A DNA stretch of 64,000 nt. Origin: JAHEGP01 sp963792875. GTDB lineage: Bacteria > Pseudomonadota > Gammaproteobacteria > Pseudomonadales > JAHEGP01. The notes beneath the pieces were generated by a model, which ran no database searches, was not told the origin of the DNA, and saw only the letters and a list, made by a program, of their open reading frames with translations. Each line of letters opens with the position of its first letter. The first letter of the stretch is position 1. Below are positions 39,232 to 48,481 of this stretch, in pieces. The DNA lies in the NCBI GenBank assembly GCA_963792875.1, contig CAWBXV010000005.1, positions 124,001 to 188,000 of the forward strand. The letters are read 5' to 3'. The position numbers and the translations under genes are program-made.

Positions 39232-41274
39232 CTAGCGCACCCGCATGCCGGGTGCCGCGCCGTCGTCGGGGCTGAGCAGCCATAGCGCGTCTCCCCCAGG
39301 GCCGGCCGCGAGCACCATGCCCTCGGAGAGGCCGAAGCGCATCTTGCGCGCCTGCAGGTTGGCCACGACGACCGTCAGTCGTCCCACCAGCGCTTCGGGC
39401 TGGTAGGCGGCCTTGATGCCCGCGAACACCTGGCGGGACTCGCCGCCGAGGTCGAGGGTGAGCTTGAGCAGCTTATCCGCCCCCGCTACCTCCTCGGCGG
39501 CGGTAATCTCCGCGACGCGCAAGTCGATCCGGGCGAACTCGGCATAGTCGATGGGCGGCGCGATGGGTTCTGGCTGCGGCCCTTGCGCGGTGCCGGACGC
39601 CGCTGGCCGGGAAGCGGCCGCATCCGCTGCCGCGGTCTGCGCCGCCAGCATCTGTGCCATGGCCGCGGGCTCGAGTCTGGCCATCATCGGCTCGAACGGG
39701 TTGATGCGATGGGCCAGCAGCGGTTGCGGGTCGCGGCTCCAGGTCAGGGGAGCACCGATGAAGGCTGCCGCCCGCTCGGCCGTCGTCGGCAGCACCGGCT
39801 GCAGGTAGGTCATGATGAGCTTGAACAGGTTGATGCACAGCGAGCAGATGTCGACGGCGGCCTGCTCCCCGCCGGCGGTCTTGGCCAGTTTCCAGGGCTG
39901 CCGGGCGTCGAAGTATTCGTTGGTGGCGTCGGCCAGGGCCATGATGTCGCGCATGGCCTTGCCGTATTCGCGCTGCTCATAGTAGAGCGCGATGCGCTGG
40001 CCGGCATCGGCGCCCTGCTGCCATAGCTCCGGCGTGGCGACCGCTGCCGACAGCATGCCGCCGCTGCCGCGCAGGATGAAGCCCGCGCTGCGGCTGGCGA
40101 TATTGACGACCTTGCCGACCAGGTCGGAATTGACGCGCTGCACGAAGTCGTCCAGGTTGAGGTCGATGTCGTCGACGCTGGCGCTCAGCTTGGCGGCAAA
40201 GTAGTAGCGCAGGTACTCGGGCGCGGCATGGTCGAGGTAGTTGCGGGCAGTGATAAAGGTGCCGCGCGACTTCGACATCTTCTTGCCGTTCACCGTGAGA
40301 AAGCCGTGGGCAAAGATGGCGGAGGGGACACGATAACCCGCGCAGTGCAGCATGGCCGGCCAGAACAGGCCGTGAAAATTGACGATGTCCTTGCCGATGA
40401 AATGGTACAGTTCCGCGTCCGAGTCCCCTGCCCAGTAGCGATCGAAGTCGGTGCCGGTGCGCTTGCAGTAATGCTGAAAGCTGGCCATGTAGCCGATGGG
40501 CGCATCCAGCCAGACATAAAAGTACTTGTCCTCGGTGTCGGGGATGCGAAAGCCGAAATAGGGAGCGTCGCGGGAGATGTCCCACTCCTGCAGCCCGCCG
40601 TCCAGCCACTCGTTCAGTTTGTTGGCAATCTGCGGTTGCAGGGAGCCACCATGGACCCATTGCTGAAGCAGCTGGTGAAAGTCCGGCAGCTTGAAAAAGT
40701 AATGGGTTGACGTCTTTTCTACTGGACTGGCGCCCGACAGGGCCGAGCGGGGCTCGATCAGCTCGGCCGGCGTGTAGGTGGCGCCGCAGTGTTCGCAGTT
40801 GTCGCCGTACTGGTCGGGGGTGTGGCAGCGGGGGCAGGTGCCGACGATATAGCGATCCGCAAGAAAAATGCCTTTCTCAGGGTCGTACAATTGCACGATA
40901 TCGCGCTGCGCGATGTGGCCCTGGTCGCGCAGGCGCCGATAGATCAGCTCGCTGAAGTGGCGGTTCTCGTCGGAGTGCGTGGAGTGGTAGTTGTCGAAGT
41001 CGATCAGGAAGTCGGCAAAGTCGCGCTCGTGCTCGCGCTGCACCTGCTCGATCAGCGCCTCAGGCGTCAGGCCCATCGCCTGTGCTTTGAGCATGATCGC
41101 CGTGCCGTGGGCATCGTCGGCGCAGACGTAGGTGCAGCGGTGCCCCTGTGACTTCTGGAAGCGCACCCAGATATCGGTCTGGATGGTCTCCAGCAGGTGC
41201 CCCAGGTGCAGTGAACCGTTGGCGTAGGGGAGGGCGCTGGTAACGAGAATATCTCTCGGATTTGCGTTGTCCAT
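39232..41274 (-). CDS. metG: Methionyl-tRNA synthetase
   Basis: It charges tRNA-Met with methionine. The protein has 680 residues, the long bacterial form. The class I HIGH-type motif is in PYANGSLHLGHLLE (16-29), the zinc knuckle is CPRCHTPDQYGDNCEHCG, and the KMSKS loop is KKMSKSRGTF. A linker (about 545-575) with Ala/Pro leads to the C-terminal tRNA-binding OB-fold domain (about 580-680), starting IDYAEFARIDLRVAEI. It is divergent from apbC, a conserved gammaproteobacterial arrangement. Confidence 0.97.
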   Translation of the reverse strand: MDNANPRDILVTSALPYANGSLHLGHLLETIQTDIWVRFQKSQGHRCTYVCADDAHGTAIMLKAQAMGLTPEALIEQVQREHERDFADFLIDFDNYHSTHSDENRHFSELIYRRLRDQGHIAQRDIVQLYDPEKGIFLADRYIVGTCPRCHTPDQYGDNCEHCGATYTPAELIEPRSALSGASPVEKTSTHYFFKLPDFHQLLQQWVHGGSLQPQIANKLNEWLDGGLQEWDISRDAPYFGFRIPDTEDKYFYVWLDAPIGYMASFQHYCKRTGTDFDRYWAGDSDAELYHFIGKDIVNFHGLFWPAMLHCAGYRVPSAIFAHGFLTVNGKKMSKSRGTFITARNYLDHAAPEYLRYYFAAKLSASVDDIDLNLDDFVQRVNSDLVGKVVNIASRSAGFILRGSGGMLSAAVATPELWQQGADAGQRIALYYEQREYGKAMRDIMALADATNEYFDARQPWKLAKTAGGEQAAVDICSLCINLFKLIMTYLQPVLPTTAERAAAFIGAPLTWSRDPQPLLAHRINPFEPMMARLEPAAMAQMLAAQTAAADAAASRPAASGTAQGPQPEPIAPPIDYAEFARIDLRVAEITAAEEVAGADKLLKLTLDLGGESRQVFAGIKAAYQPEALVGRLTVVVANLQARKMRFGLSEGMVLAAGPGGDALWLLSPDDGAAPGMRVR

Positions 41275-41461
41275 AGTCGCTCCGTATCGCGGCGTTCATG
41301 GGGCCCAAAGCGGGGCGCTACTATAGCGGTTCGGCGTGCGCTTTTACAGCGTTGGCGCGCGCTGCGGTGCGGCGGCGCAGCAGACGGCACTTGACTTGAT
41401 TTCGCGCTTTTGGGCATAGTCCCAGCCTGACCTTACTCCGGCATCGAAGAGGCCCCGCAAC

Positions 41462-42559
41462 ATGAATGAATCGTGGCGAACGCAGATCGAGGCGGCCCTT
41501 GACCGGGTGATCGTGCCGCACGTCGACCAGGGCCTGGTCGCGGCCGGCTACCTTGACTCCCTGGCGCTGGCGGGCGATGAGCTGCAGCTTCACCTGCTGC
41601 TCGATTTCCCTGCGCGCGGTCTGGTCGACCAGATCACCGAGCAGGTGCACGCCCGGCTCGAGGGGATGTCGGGCTTCCAGCGCGTCAATGTGTCGATCGG
41701 CTGGAAGATTGCCGCGAACTGCGAGCGGCATACGCTCGAGGCCGTTGCCGGGGTGCGCAATATCATCGCCATCGCCTCGGGCAAGGGCGGCGTGGGCAAA
41801 TCCACCTGTGCCGTCAATCTCGCGCTGGCCCTGGTGGCTGAAGGGGCCCGGGTCGGCCTGCTCGATGCCGATATCTACGGGCCGAGCCAATCACTGATGC
41901 TGGGCATTCCCGACGGCCAGCGTCCGGGCCAGAAAGACGAGCGGTTTCTGCTGCCGATCGAAGCCTATGGCCTGCAGAGCATGTCCATGGGGTTTCTGGC
42001 GACCGAGAAGACGCCGATGGTGTGGCGCGGCCCCATGGTGAGCGGCGCGCTGCAGCAGATGCTGAGCCAGACGCTGTGGGACGACCTGGATTACCTGGTG
42101 GTGGACATGCCGCCCGGTACCGGCGACATCCAGCTGACGCTGTCGCAGCGCGTGCCGGTTTCGGGCGCGGTCATCGTCACCACGCCGCAGGACATCGCCC
42201 TGCTCGATGCCATCAGGGGTATCGAGATGTTCCGCAAGGTGCACGTGCCGGTGCTGGGCGTGGTGGAAAATATGGCGTGGCACTCCTGCACCGCTTGCGG
42301 TCACAGAGAATTCCTGTTCGGGGAGGGGGGAGGTGAACGCCTCGCCAGCGAGTACGGCGTGCAGTTGCTCGGTTCACTGCCGCTGCTGATGTCCATACGC
42401 CAGCAGGCCGATTCCGGTCGGCCGACGGTGGTGGCGGACCCCGAAGGGGAGGTCACCCGCATCTACCGCCGCATGGCGCGTCAGATAGCTGCCAACCTGG
42501 CCCAGCGCGCCGCCGACAGTGAGCAGGGCTTTCCCGAGATCGAGGTCGCCGACGATTAG
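41462..42559 (+). CDS. apbC: Iron-sulfur cluster carrier protein ApbC/Mrp
   Basis: This P-loop ATPase carries and delivers 4Fe-4S clusters. The protein has 365 residues. The N-terminal DUF59-like domain (about 1-85) is followed by the deviant Walker A ASGKGGVGKSTCAVNLALAL (100s), LLDADIYGPSQSLMLG, MVSGALQQMLSQTLW and DYLVVDMPPGTGDIQLT. The cluster-binding CxxC is in HSCTACGHREFLFG. It is divergent from metG and precedes dcd. Confidence 0.96.
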   Translation: MNESWRTQIEAALDRVIVPHVDQGLVAAGYLDSLALAGDELQLHLLLDFPARGLVDQITEQVHARLEGMSGFQRVNVSIGWKIAANCERHTLEAVAGVRNIIAIASGKGGVGKSTCAVNLALALVAEGARVGLLDADIYGPSQSLMLGIPDGQRPGQKDERFLLPIEAYGLQSMSMGFLATEKTPMVWRGPMVSGALQQMLSQTLWDDLDYLVVDMPPGTGDIQLTLSQRVPVSGAVIVTTPQDIALLDAIRGIEMFRKVHVPVLGVVENMAWHSCTACGHREFLFGEGGGERLASEYGVQLLGSLPLLMSIRQQADSGRPTVVADPEGEVTRIYRRMARQIAANLAQRAADSEQGFPEIEVADD

Positions 42560-42643
42560 CCGCGGCGGTCAGGATGCATGGCGCGGCTGCCCCGGAGCCG
42601 CTATCATGGCCGCCCTTTGCAGCCAGCCGGGTGGGGCGCAGCG

Positions 42644-43210
42644 ATGAGCATCAAGGCAGACAAGTGGATACGCCGCATGGCGGCCGAGCACGGTATGATC
42701 GAGCCCTTTGAGCCCGATCAGGTGCGGCACGGCCCCGGGGGCAAGCTCATCTCCTACGGCACCTCCAGCTACGGCTACGATGTGCGCTGTGCCGACGAGT
42801 TCAAGATCTTCACCAATATCCATCCCACGGTGGTCGATCCCAAGAACTTCGACGAGAAGAGTTTCGTCGACGTCAAGGGCGACTACTGCGTGATCCCGCC
42901 CAATTCGTTCGCGCTGGCGCGCACGGTGGAGTATTTCAGGATCCCGCGCAACGTGCTCACGGTGTGCCTGGGTAAGTCCACCTATGCGCGCTGCGGCATC
43001 ATCGTCAATGTCACGCCGCTCGAGCCCGAGTGGGAGGGCCATGTGACGCTGGAATTCTCCAATACCACCAACCTGCCCGCCAAGATTTACGCCCATGAGG
43101 GCGTGGCGCAGATGCTGTTTTTCGCCTCGGACGAGGAGTGCGCGGTCAGCTACCGCGATCGCGCTGGCAAGTATCAGGGCCAGCTTGGCGTGACGTTGCC
43201 CCGCGCCTAG
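42644..43210 (+). CDS. dcd: dCTP deaminase
   Basis: It deaminates dCTP to dUTP, the main source of dUMP for thymidylate synthesis. The ATG at 42644 (MSIKADKWIRRMAAEHGMI) gives 188 residues, normal for the family; upstream frame extension to 42578 is not conserved. Signatures are GTSSYGYDVRCADEFKIF, SFALARTVEYFRIP, CLGKSTYARCGI and VTPLEPEWEGHVTLE, which holds the catalytic Glu. The 3' end overlaps purN by four bases, tail to tail. Confidence 0.97.
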   Translation: MSIKADKWIRRMAAEHGMIEPFEPDQVRHGPGGKLISYGTSSYGYDVRCADEFKIFTNIHPTVVDPKNFDEKSFVDVKGDYCVIPPNSFALARTVEYFRIPRNVLTVCLGKSTYARCGIIVNVTPLEPEWEGHVTLEFSNTTNLPAKIYAHEGVAQMLFFASDEECAVSYRDRAGKYQGQLGVTLPRA

Positions 43211-43872
43211 CAGCCGCGGCCCTGCGGTGGCAGCGCCGCGCCGTCGAACAGGGCCTGGTGGCCGCGCAGGCGCAGGTGGCCGCGGGCGAACCAGCTTGCC
43301 GCCAGGGGGAAGATGCGGTGCTCCTGCTGCAGTACGCGCTGCGCCAGGCTGTCGGCATCGTCCCCGGCGGCAATCGGCACCGCCGCCTGCACGATCACGG
43401 GGCCGCCGTCGAGCTGCTCGGTGACGAAGTGCACCGAGCAGCCGGCCTCGGCATCGCCCGCATCGAGCGCCCGCTGGTGGGTGTGCAGCCCCGGATAGCG
43501 GGGCAGCAGCGAGGGGTGAATGTTGATCAGCTGGCCCCGGAAGCGATCCACGAAAGCTGGGGTCAGAATGCGCATGAAGCCGGCCAGCAGGATCAGGTCG
43601 GGGGCGAAGCCTTCGATGGTATCGCCCAGGCAGCGGTCGAAGGCGTCGCGCGAGGGGAAGTCGCCATGGGCGACGACCGCGGTGTCGATGCCGGCCCGCC
43701 GGGCCCGCTCCAGACCGTAAACGCCCGGTTTATTGCTCAACACCGCCACTACCTCGTAGCCGTTGGCCGGGTTGGTGGCGGCATCGATCAGCGCTTGCAG
43801 GTTCGAGCCGCTGCCGGAGATGAGGACGACCACCCGGCAGGGTGCTGCAGCGAGGTGTTCCGCGCCGGACAC
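43207..43872 (-). CDS. purN: Phosphoribosylglycinamide formyltransferase (GART)
   Basis: It formylates GAR with 10-formyl-tetrahydrofolate in purine synthesis. The protein has 221 residues. Motifs are VVVLISGSGSNLQALIDA (phosphate loop), LAGFMRIL, the catalytic NIHPSLLPRYPGLHTHQRAL and VTEQLDGGPVIVQA with its Asp. It follows purM by 3 bases on the same strand, so the two are co-transcribed. Confidence 0.96.
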   Translation of the reverse strand: MSGAEHLAAAPCRVVVLISGSGSNLQALIDAATNPANGYEVVAVLSNKPGVYGLERARRAGIDTAVVAHGDFPSRDAFDRCLGDTIEGFAPDLILLAGFMRILTPAFVDRFRGQLINIHPSLLPRYPGLHTHQRALDAGDAEAGCSVHFVTEQLDGGPVIVQAAVPIAAGDDADSLAQRVLQQEHRIFPLAASWFARGHLRLRGHQALFDGAALPPQGRGC

Positions 43873-43875
43873 CGG

Positions 43876-44928
43876 TCAGAGCCCTGCGAGGTGCACAGCC
43901 TGCTCGCCCGGCGCGCGCGCCGTCACCCGACCCAGCCTGAAGACGGTTTCCCCCGCTGCTGTGAGCAGCGCGGTGGCCTGGTCGGCGGCGTCAGCTGCCA
44001 CGCACACGACCATGCCGATGCCGCAATTGAAGGTGCGCAGCATCTCGAACGGAGCCACGTTGCCCTCGCGAGCCAGCCAGTCGAACAAGGCCGGGCGCGG
44101 CCAGGCCGCGGTGTCGATGTCTGCCTTACAGTGCTCGGGCAGCACCCTGGGCACATTCTCGGGCAGGCCTCCCCCGGTGATATGGGCCACGGCCTTGACG
44201 TCCAGGGCCTGTTGCAGCTGCCGCAAGGCGGAGACATAGATGCGGGTGGGCGCCATCAGGGCCTGTGCCAGGCTGACGCCGCCGATCTGTTGCTGGAGGT
44301 CGGCGCCGCTGGAGGCCAGGATCTTGCGTATCAGGGAGAAGCCATTGGAGTGGGGGCCGCTGGCAGCCAGCCCCAGCAGCAGGTCGCCCGGCTCGACGCG
44401 GGAGCCGTCGATGACCTTGCTGCGTTCCACCACGCCGACGCAGAAGCCGGCCAGATCGTAGTCGCTGCCCTGATACATGCCGGGCATCTCTGCCGTCTCG
44501 CCGCCGATGAGGGCGCATCCCGCCAGCTCGCAGCCGCGGCCGATGCCCTCGATGACCTGGCTGGCGGTGTCGACGTCCAGCTTGCCGGTGGCGTAGTAAT
44601 CGAGGAAGAAGAGTGGCTCCGCGCCGCACACGATCAGGTCGTTGACGCACATGGCAACCAGATCGATGCCCACGGTGTCGTGAATGCCCAGCTGCATCGC
44701 CAGCGCCAGCTTGGTGCCGACGCCATCGGTGCCCGATACCAGCAGGGGCTCACGATAGCCGGGCGGAATGGCGCACAGGGCGCTGAAGCCGCCGATGCCG
44801 CCGCGCACTTCCGGCCGGGCAGTGCGCCGGGCCACGTGCTTGATGCGCTGTACCAGCGCGTTGCCCGCATCGATGTCGACGCCGGCGTCGCGGTAACTCA
44901 GGGAGGGTCTGTGCTGGTTGTCGCTCAT
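43876..44928 (-). CDS. purM: Phosphoribosylformylglycinamidine cyclo-ligase (AIR synthetase)
   Basis: It closes the imidazole ring in purine synthesis using ATP. The start at 44928 (MSDNQHRPSLSYRDAGVDID) gives 350 residues; a longer frame to 44982 is unlikely. Conserved segments are SYRDAGVDIDAGNALV, LLVSGTDGVGTKLALA, VMVNDL-type (here VAMCVNDLIVCGAEPLFFLD), GGETAEMPGMY and HITGGGLPENVPRVLP. It is the first gene of the purM-purN pair and divergent from the DUF2066 gene. Confidence 0.96.
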   Translation of the reverse strand: MSDNQHRPSLSYRDAGVDIDAGNALVQRIKHVARRTARPEVRGGIGGFSALCAIPPGYREPLLVSGTDGVGTKLALAMQLGIHDTVGIDLVAMCVNDLIVCGAEPLFFLDYYATGKLDVDTASQVIEGIGRGCELAGCALIGGETAEMPGMYQGSDYDLAGFCVGVVERSKVIDGSRVEPGDLLLGLAASGPHSNGFSLIRKILASSGADLQQQIGGVSLAQALMAPTRIYVSALRQLQQALDVKAVAHITGGGLPENVPRVLPEHCKADIDTAAWPRPALFDWLAREGNVAPFEMLRTFNCGIGMVVCVAADAADQATALLTAAGETVFRLGRVTARAPGEQAVHLAGL

Positions 44929-45095
44929 CGCGCCGTCGCTTCCGTCAGTTGAGAAGAGCCCGCGGCCGGGGGCGGGAGTCAAAGGGGCGGTATTTTAGCA
45001 GTTGCCCGGGTGCCACACCATAATTTGTGGGGGCTGGTCCTGTTTGAACGAGCGGCGTCTTGTTAGAATACCGGCAGCTTCCCGCCGCTGGAGTG

Positions 45096-46332
45096 ATGGT
45101 TTTGTTGATGGAATCCTGGCAAGTCAAGTATTGGCTGTGTGGCCTGGCGCTGTGCCTGGCCGCGCAGATCGGTTGCGGCGCCGTGGAGCAGACGCTGTTT
45201 CATGAGACCAGCGACGTGGCGAGTCAGGCCCAGCAGGAGCGGCAGCGCGCCGCCAGCAAGGCGCTGGCGAGGGTGTTGGTGCGCGTCTCGGGCACGCGCA
45301 ATGTGCTGCAGAACGAGTCGGTGCGCAGCGCACTGGCGTCGGCAGACCGCTATCTGGAGCAATACAGCTACCGTCGCCTCGACGCGGCGGACCGGCCTCC
45401 TTTCGAGCTGGTAATGAACTTTCAGCCGCAGGCCACCACTGACATATTGCGCCGCGCCAACGAGCCGGTGTGGTCGGCCAAGCGGCCCGCGATTCTGGCC
45501 TGGATCGAACTCGGCGAGGGTGGCGCACGCCAGGTCGTCAGCTCCCTGGCGACTGCGCCCAGCGACAGCATGGCGTCCTGGGCGGCGCTGGTGGAGGAGG
45601 AGGCCAGGCGCAGGGGCTTGCCCGTGGTGCTGCCGTCGCGTTCCCAGGTGCTGGCGCTTGGCGGCGCCGGCGGGGGCGGCAACGTGGCCGAGATCGCGCG
45701 CCAGCAGGGCGCGCAGATCGTACTGGGCGGTGATCTGCGGCTGGCCGGCGGCCGCTGCGACGCCGAGTGGAATATGGTGGTGGACGGGCAGGCCAGCCAG
45801 TGGCGCTTTGCCGAGCAGGACCAGCGCGAGTGCGTCGCCAAGGCCATGGACAATGGCGCAGAGGCGCTGTCCGCCCGCTACGCTTTCGCGGCCGATAGCG
45901 GCGGCAAAGAGCCCGTCATGGTGCAGGTCGATGGCATCGGCACGTTCGAACAGTACACCGGTGTCCTGCTGATGCTGCAGGGGCTGGCGGTCGTCGATCA
46001 GGTGGGTATCCATAGTGCCGGCGGCGGCCGGGTGCGCTTCAGCGTGGCGCTCAAGGGCGAGCTGGAACAACTCCGGCAGGGGATCCGCATGCAGCGGCTG
46101 CTGGTTGAGAGCGACCGCCAGCCGGATATCGTGGCGCCGCCGGCCGCCGCCGCCGCCGCCGGCCGCCGTCGAACCCGCAGCGGGCGGCGCCGTCGATGTG
46201 CCGGCCCCGCAGGTGGAGTCAGTGGCCGCAGGCCCTGCGGTGGTGGCCCCGGTCGAGTCTTCACCGGTGCTCTACTATCACTTGCAGGGTGGCGCATCCC
46301 AGCTGTCGGCTATGGCTCCGGCCGACGCCTGA
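45096..46332 (+). CDS. DUF2066 domain protein, with an apparent frameshift in a GCC tract
   Basis: This is a predicted envelope protein of unknown function. The chosen start is the ATG at 45096, three bases after GGAG; ATG 45108 is possible. A Sec-type N-terminus (WLCGLALCLAAQIGCGAVEQ) leads to the DUF2066 domain (about 35-350). The reading frame holds until about 46155, then runs on as Arg/Gly-rich nonsense into hda. The next frame over continues as a plausible tail (VEPAAGGAVDVPAPQV... ending YYHLQGGASQLSAMAPADA) and stops at 46332, 9 bases before hda. The switch lies in the GCC-rich tract 46135-46170. I annotate the joined product; it could be a sequencing error or a true frameshift. Confidence 0.75.
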
Positions 46333-46341
46333 GGGGCATCG

Positions 46342-47046
46342 ATGCAGCAGTTGCCGCTGGCGATTTCTCCCAGAGAGGATGCAACCTTCGCCAGTTTCAT
46401 GCGGCTGCCGGTGAATGTGGCGGTGGTCGAGGCGCTGCAGGGCTTGCACGAGCGCGATGACTATTCGCTGACCGTCCTGCACGGTCACGCCGGCAGCGGT
46501 CGCAGCCATCTGCTGCAGGCGGTTTGCCTGCAGGCGCTCGAATCCGGACAGGATGCGGTCTTTCTGCCGCTGGCCGAGCTGCGCACGTACCCCCCTGCGG
46601 AACTGCTGGCGGGCCTGGAGGCGCAGCGGGTGGTCTGCCTGGATGACGTCGATGCCGTCGCCGGGCTGCGGGCCTGGGAGGAGCAGCTGTTCAACCTCAT
46701 CAACCGCAAGATGGCGTGCGGCGGCGCGCTCATCGTCGCTGGCTCCCGCCCTCCCTCCGCGTCCGCGTTCACTCTGCCGGACCTGGTTTCGCGCCTGCAG
46801 CATGGGCTGGTGCTGGCGCTCGCCGAGCCCAGCGATGAAGACAAGGCGCGGCTGTTTATCTGGCGTGGCTACCTGCGCGGCATGCAGGTGCCGGTGCCGG
46901 TGGCCCGCTTCGTGCTCAGCCACTGCGGCCGGGATCTGCATCAGCTGATGAGTCTGCTCGATCGCATGGATGTGCAGTCGCTGAAACAGCAGCGCCGCAT
47001 CACGTTGCCCTTCGTGCGGGAGCTGCTGCAGGTGGAGCCGCGCTGA
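46342..47046 (+). CDS. hda: DnaA regulatory inactivator Hda
   Basis: This AAA+ protein, with the DNA clamp, stimulates ATP hydrolysis by DnaA and so limits re-initiation. The protein has 234 residues. The N-terminus MQQLPLAISPREDATFASF includes the clamp-binding QLPL element. The P-loop is HGHAGSGRSHLLQAV, Walker B is VVCLDDVDAVAG, and RKMACGGALIVAGSRPP and SRLQHGLVLALAEPSDE hold sensor regions. It follows the DUF2066 gene, a common gammaproteobacterial neighbour. Confidence 0.95.
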   Translation: MQQLPLAISPREDATFASFMRLPVNVAVVEALQGLHERDDYSLTVLHGHAGSGRSHLLQAVCLQALESGQDAVFLPLAELRTYPPAELLAGLEAQRVVCLDDVDAVAGLRAWEEQLFNLINRKMACGGALIVAGSRPPSASAFTLPDLVSRLQHGLVLALAEPSDEDKARLFIWRGYLRGMQVPVPVARFVLSHCGRDLHQLMSLLDRMDVQSLKQQRRITLPFVRELLQVEPR

Positions 47047-47088
47047 GGTCTCGGCAGCGCAGGCCGCGGCGCCGTGTGGCTCAGGTGG

Positions 47089-47820
47089 TCAGTAGTGCGT
47101 CGGGGACCGGGCGATGATGAAGCTCACGTTGTCCCTGGCTGCACGCGACAGGCACAGCTGCAGCAGGTGGTCGGCGCTGGCATGCACATCCGGCTCCGAC
47201 AGCGCTGCGCACAATTCCTCTTCCGCCACTTCGTTGGTCAGGCCGTCGCTGCACAGTAGATAGGTGTCGCCTGTCTCGACGTCGAGGATGGCGCACGACA
47301 GTTCCACGGGCGCGACCACGCCGATGGCGCGGGTGATCATGTTCGCGGAGGGGTGATTGCGGGCCTCCTCCTGGTTGAGCAGCCCCTGGCGCACCATCTC
47401 TGCGACGTAGCTGTGGTCATCGGTGAGCTGCTGCAGCTCACCGTGCCGCAGGCGGTAGAGCCGGGAGTCTCCAGCCCACAGGCACACAGCCTGTGCCCCC
47501 CTGGCGGTCATCGCCACCACGGTGCTGCCGATGGTGACGCCCGCCAGCTCGCGGGTGCCGTAATCGAGGATCGCCTGGTTGGCGTGCTGCAGCGCGGCTT
47601 CGAGTTGCTCGCGGGCGTCGAGCAGCGCGGGCGCCGGCGCCATTGAGGTCAGCGCCTCGGTAATCATACGGCTGGCGACTTCTCCAGCCTGATGGCCACC
47701 CATGCCGTCGGCCACTGCCAGCAAGGGCCCGTTGCTGACCACGAGCAGGGCGTCTTCGTTGATCTTTCTTACGTTGCCACGATCTGAGCGGGCGGCAATG
47801 TCCCACCACAATTGACTCAA
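47089..47820 (-). CDS. PP2C-family serine/threonine protein phosphatase
   Basis: This is a predicted Mn/Mg-dependent phosphoprotein phosphatase. The protein has 243 residues. Motifs in order are RSDRGNVRKINEDALLV, LLAVADGMGGHQAGEVAS (metal Asp), WAGDSRLYRLRHGELQQLTDDHSY, LLCSDGLTNEVAE and ARDNVSFIIA. Such stand-alone phosphatases often belong to type VI secretion or kinase-regulated loci, but no kinase, FHA or T6SS gene is present here, so the target is unknown. It converges with hda. Confidence 0.9.
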   Translation of the reverse strand: MSQLWWDIAARSDRGNVRKINEDALLVVSNGPLLAVADGMGGHQAGEVASRMITEALTSMAPAPALLDAREQLEAALQHANQAILDYGTRELAGVTIGSTVVAMTARGAQAVCLWAGDSRLYRLRHGELQQLTDDHSYVAEMVRQGLLNQEEARNHPSANMITRAIGVVAPVELSCAILDVETGDTYLLCSDGLTNEVAEEELCAALSEPDVHASADHLLQLCLSRAARDNVSFIIARSPTHY

Positions 47821-47990
47821 CGACCTGTCCCCCCCGCAGTGCCATGATATCCCGGTGACGCCATGCTATCGTACCAGCCTCGCGGAAAACAGGTTTTCGG
47901 CGGCGGATTCTGGCGCAGCCGGGGCCGCGCGTCGGGGGGGCTTCCCCGGCCTCTGGCTGAGAGCCGGGCGGCGGCAATGCGCCGCCCGGG

Positions 47991-48413
47991 CTACTTGCCG
48001 AAGCGCTCTTTGTTGCTCCGGTTGGGAGCGGCCTCGACGGGAGCCTCACCGCTGCCGGCGGCGGCCGGCGGTGGCTCGCCTTGACACGGGAAGGCCGCCG
48101 CCAACCGTTGCCCCAGCGCATCGGCGGTGGCGCCGCCGGCATCGTCGGCCAGTCCGCGCAATGCGCTCACGGCCAGGTCCTTGATGGTGTTGAAGCTGAT
48201 GCCGGAGGGGATGCAGGCGGGGCTGGCGTCGGCGGCGGCGCTGAGGTAGCCCTTACAGAAGCGCTGTGCCGCGGGCGCGTCATCGGTGCATTGGGCGAGC
48301 AGCGCGGCCGGCGCGGTCGGCGCGAACGAGGCTTCTCCGGCCAGCGTCGGACCGCAAAGTGCAGCAAGCAGGCCTGCCAGCATGCGCTGACGCAGCATCT
48401 TTTTCGTGGGCAT
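47991..48413 (-). CDS. Secreted Rap1a/Tai immunity-like protein
   Basis: The protein has 140 residues from the ATG at 48413, with GAGG upstream; upstream extension to 48506 is unlikely. Residues 1-25 form a Sec signal peptide (MLAGLLAALCGPTLAGE). The mature part has four Cys in the Rap1a/Tai pattern: ALLAQC, RFCKGYLSAA, ACIPSGISF and AAFPC. Rap1a proteins neutralise a T6SS amidase effector, but many homologues have no effector partner, and none is visible here. The C-terminal 25 residues are Pro/Ala-rich. Confidence 0.7.
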   Translation of the reverse strand: MPTKKMLRQRMLAGLLAALCGPTLAGEASFAPTAPAALLAQCTDDAPAAQRFCKGYLSAAADASPACIPSGISFNTIKDLAVSALRGLADDAGGATADALGQRLAAAFPCQGEPPPAAAGSGEAPVEAAPNRSNKERFGK

Positions 48414-48481
48414 GATAGAGACCTCTGTGAGCGTGTCGCGGTCGGTCGTGGCGGCGGTGCTGACGCAGGCTAACGGTTGCA

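Noticed and set aside
47991..48413. The Rap1a/Tai-like protein as proof of a T6SS effector-immunity pair
   Set aside because: No amidase effector, VgrG or other T6SS gene is in the window, and many homologues are orphans.
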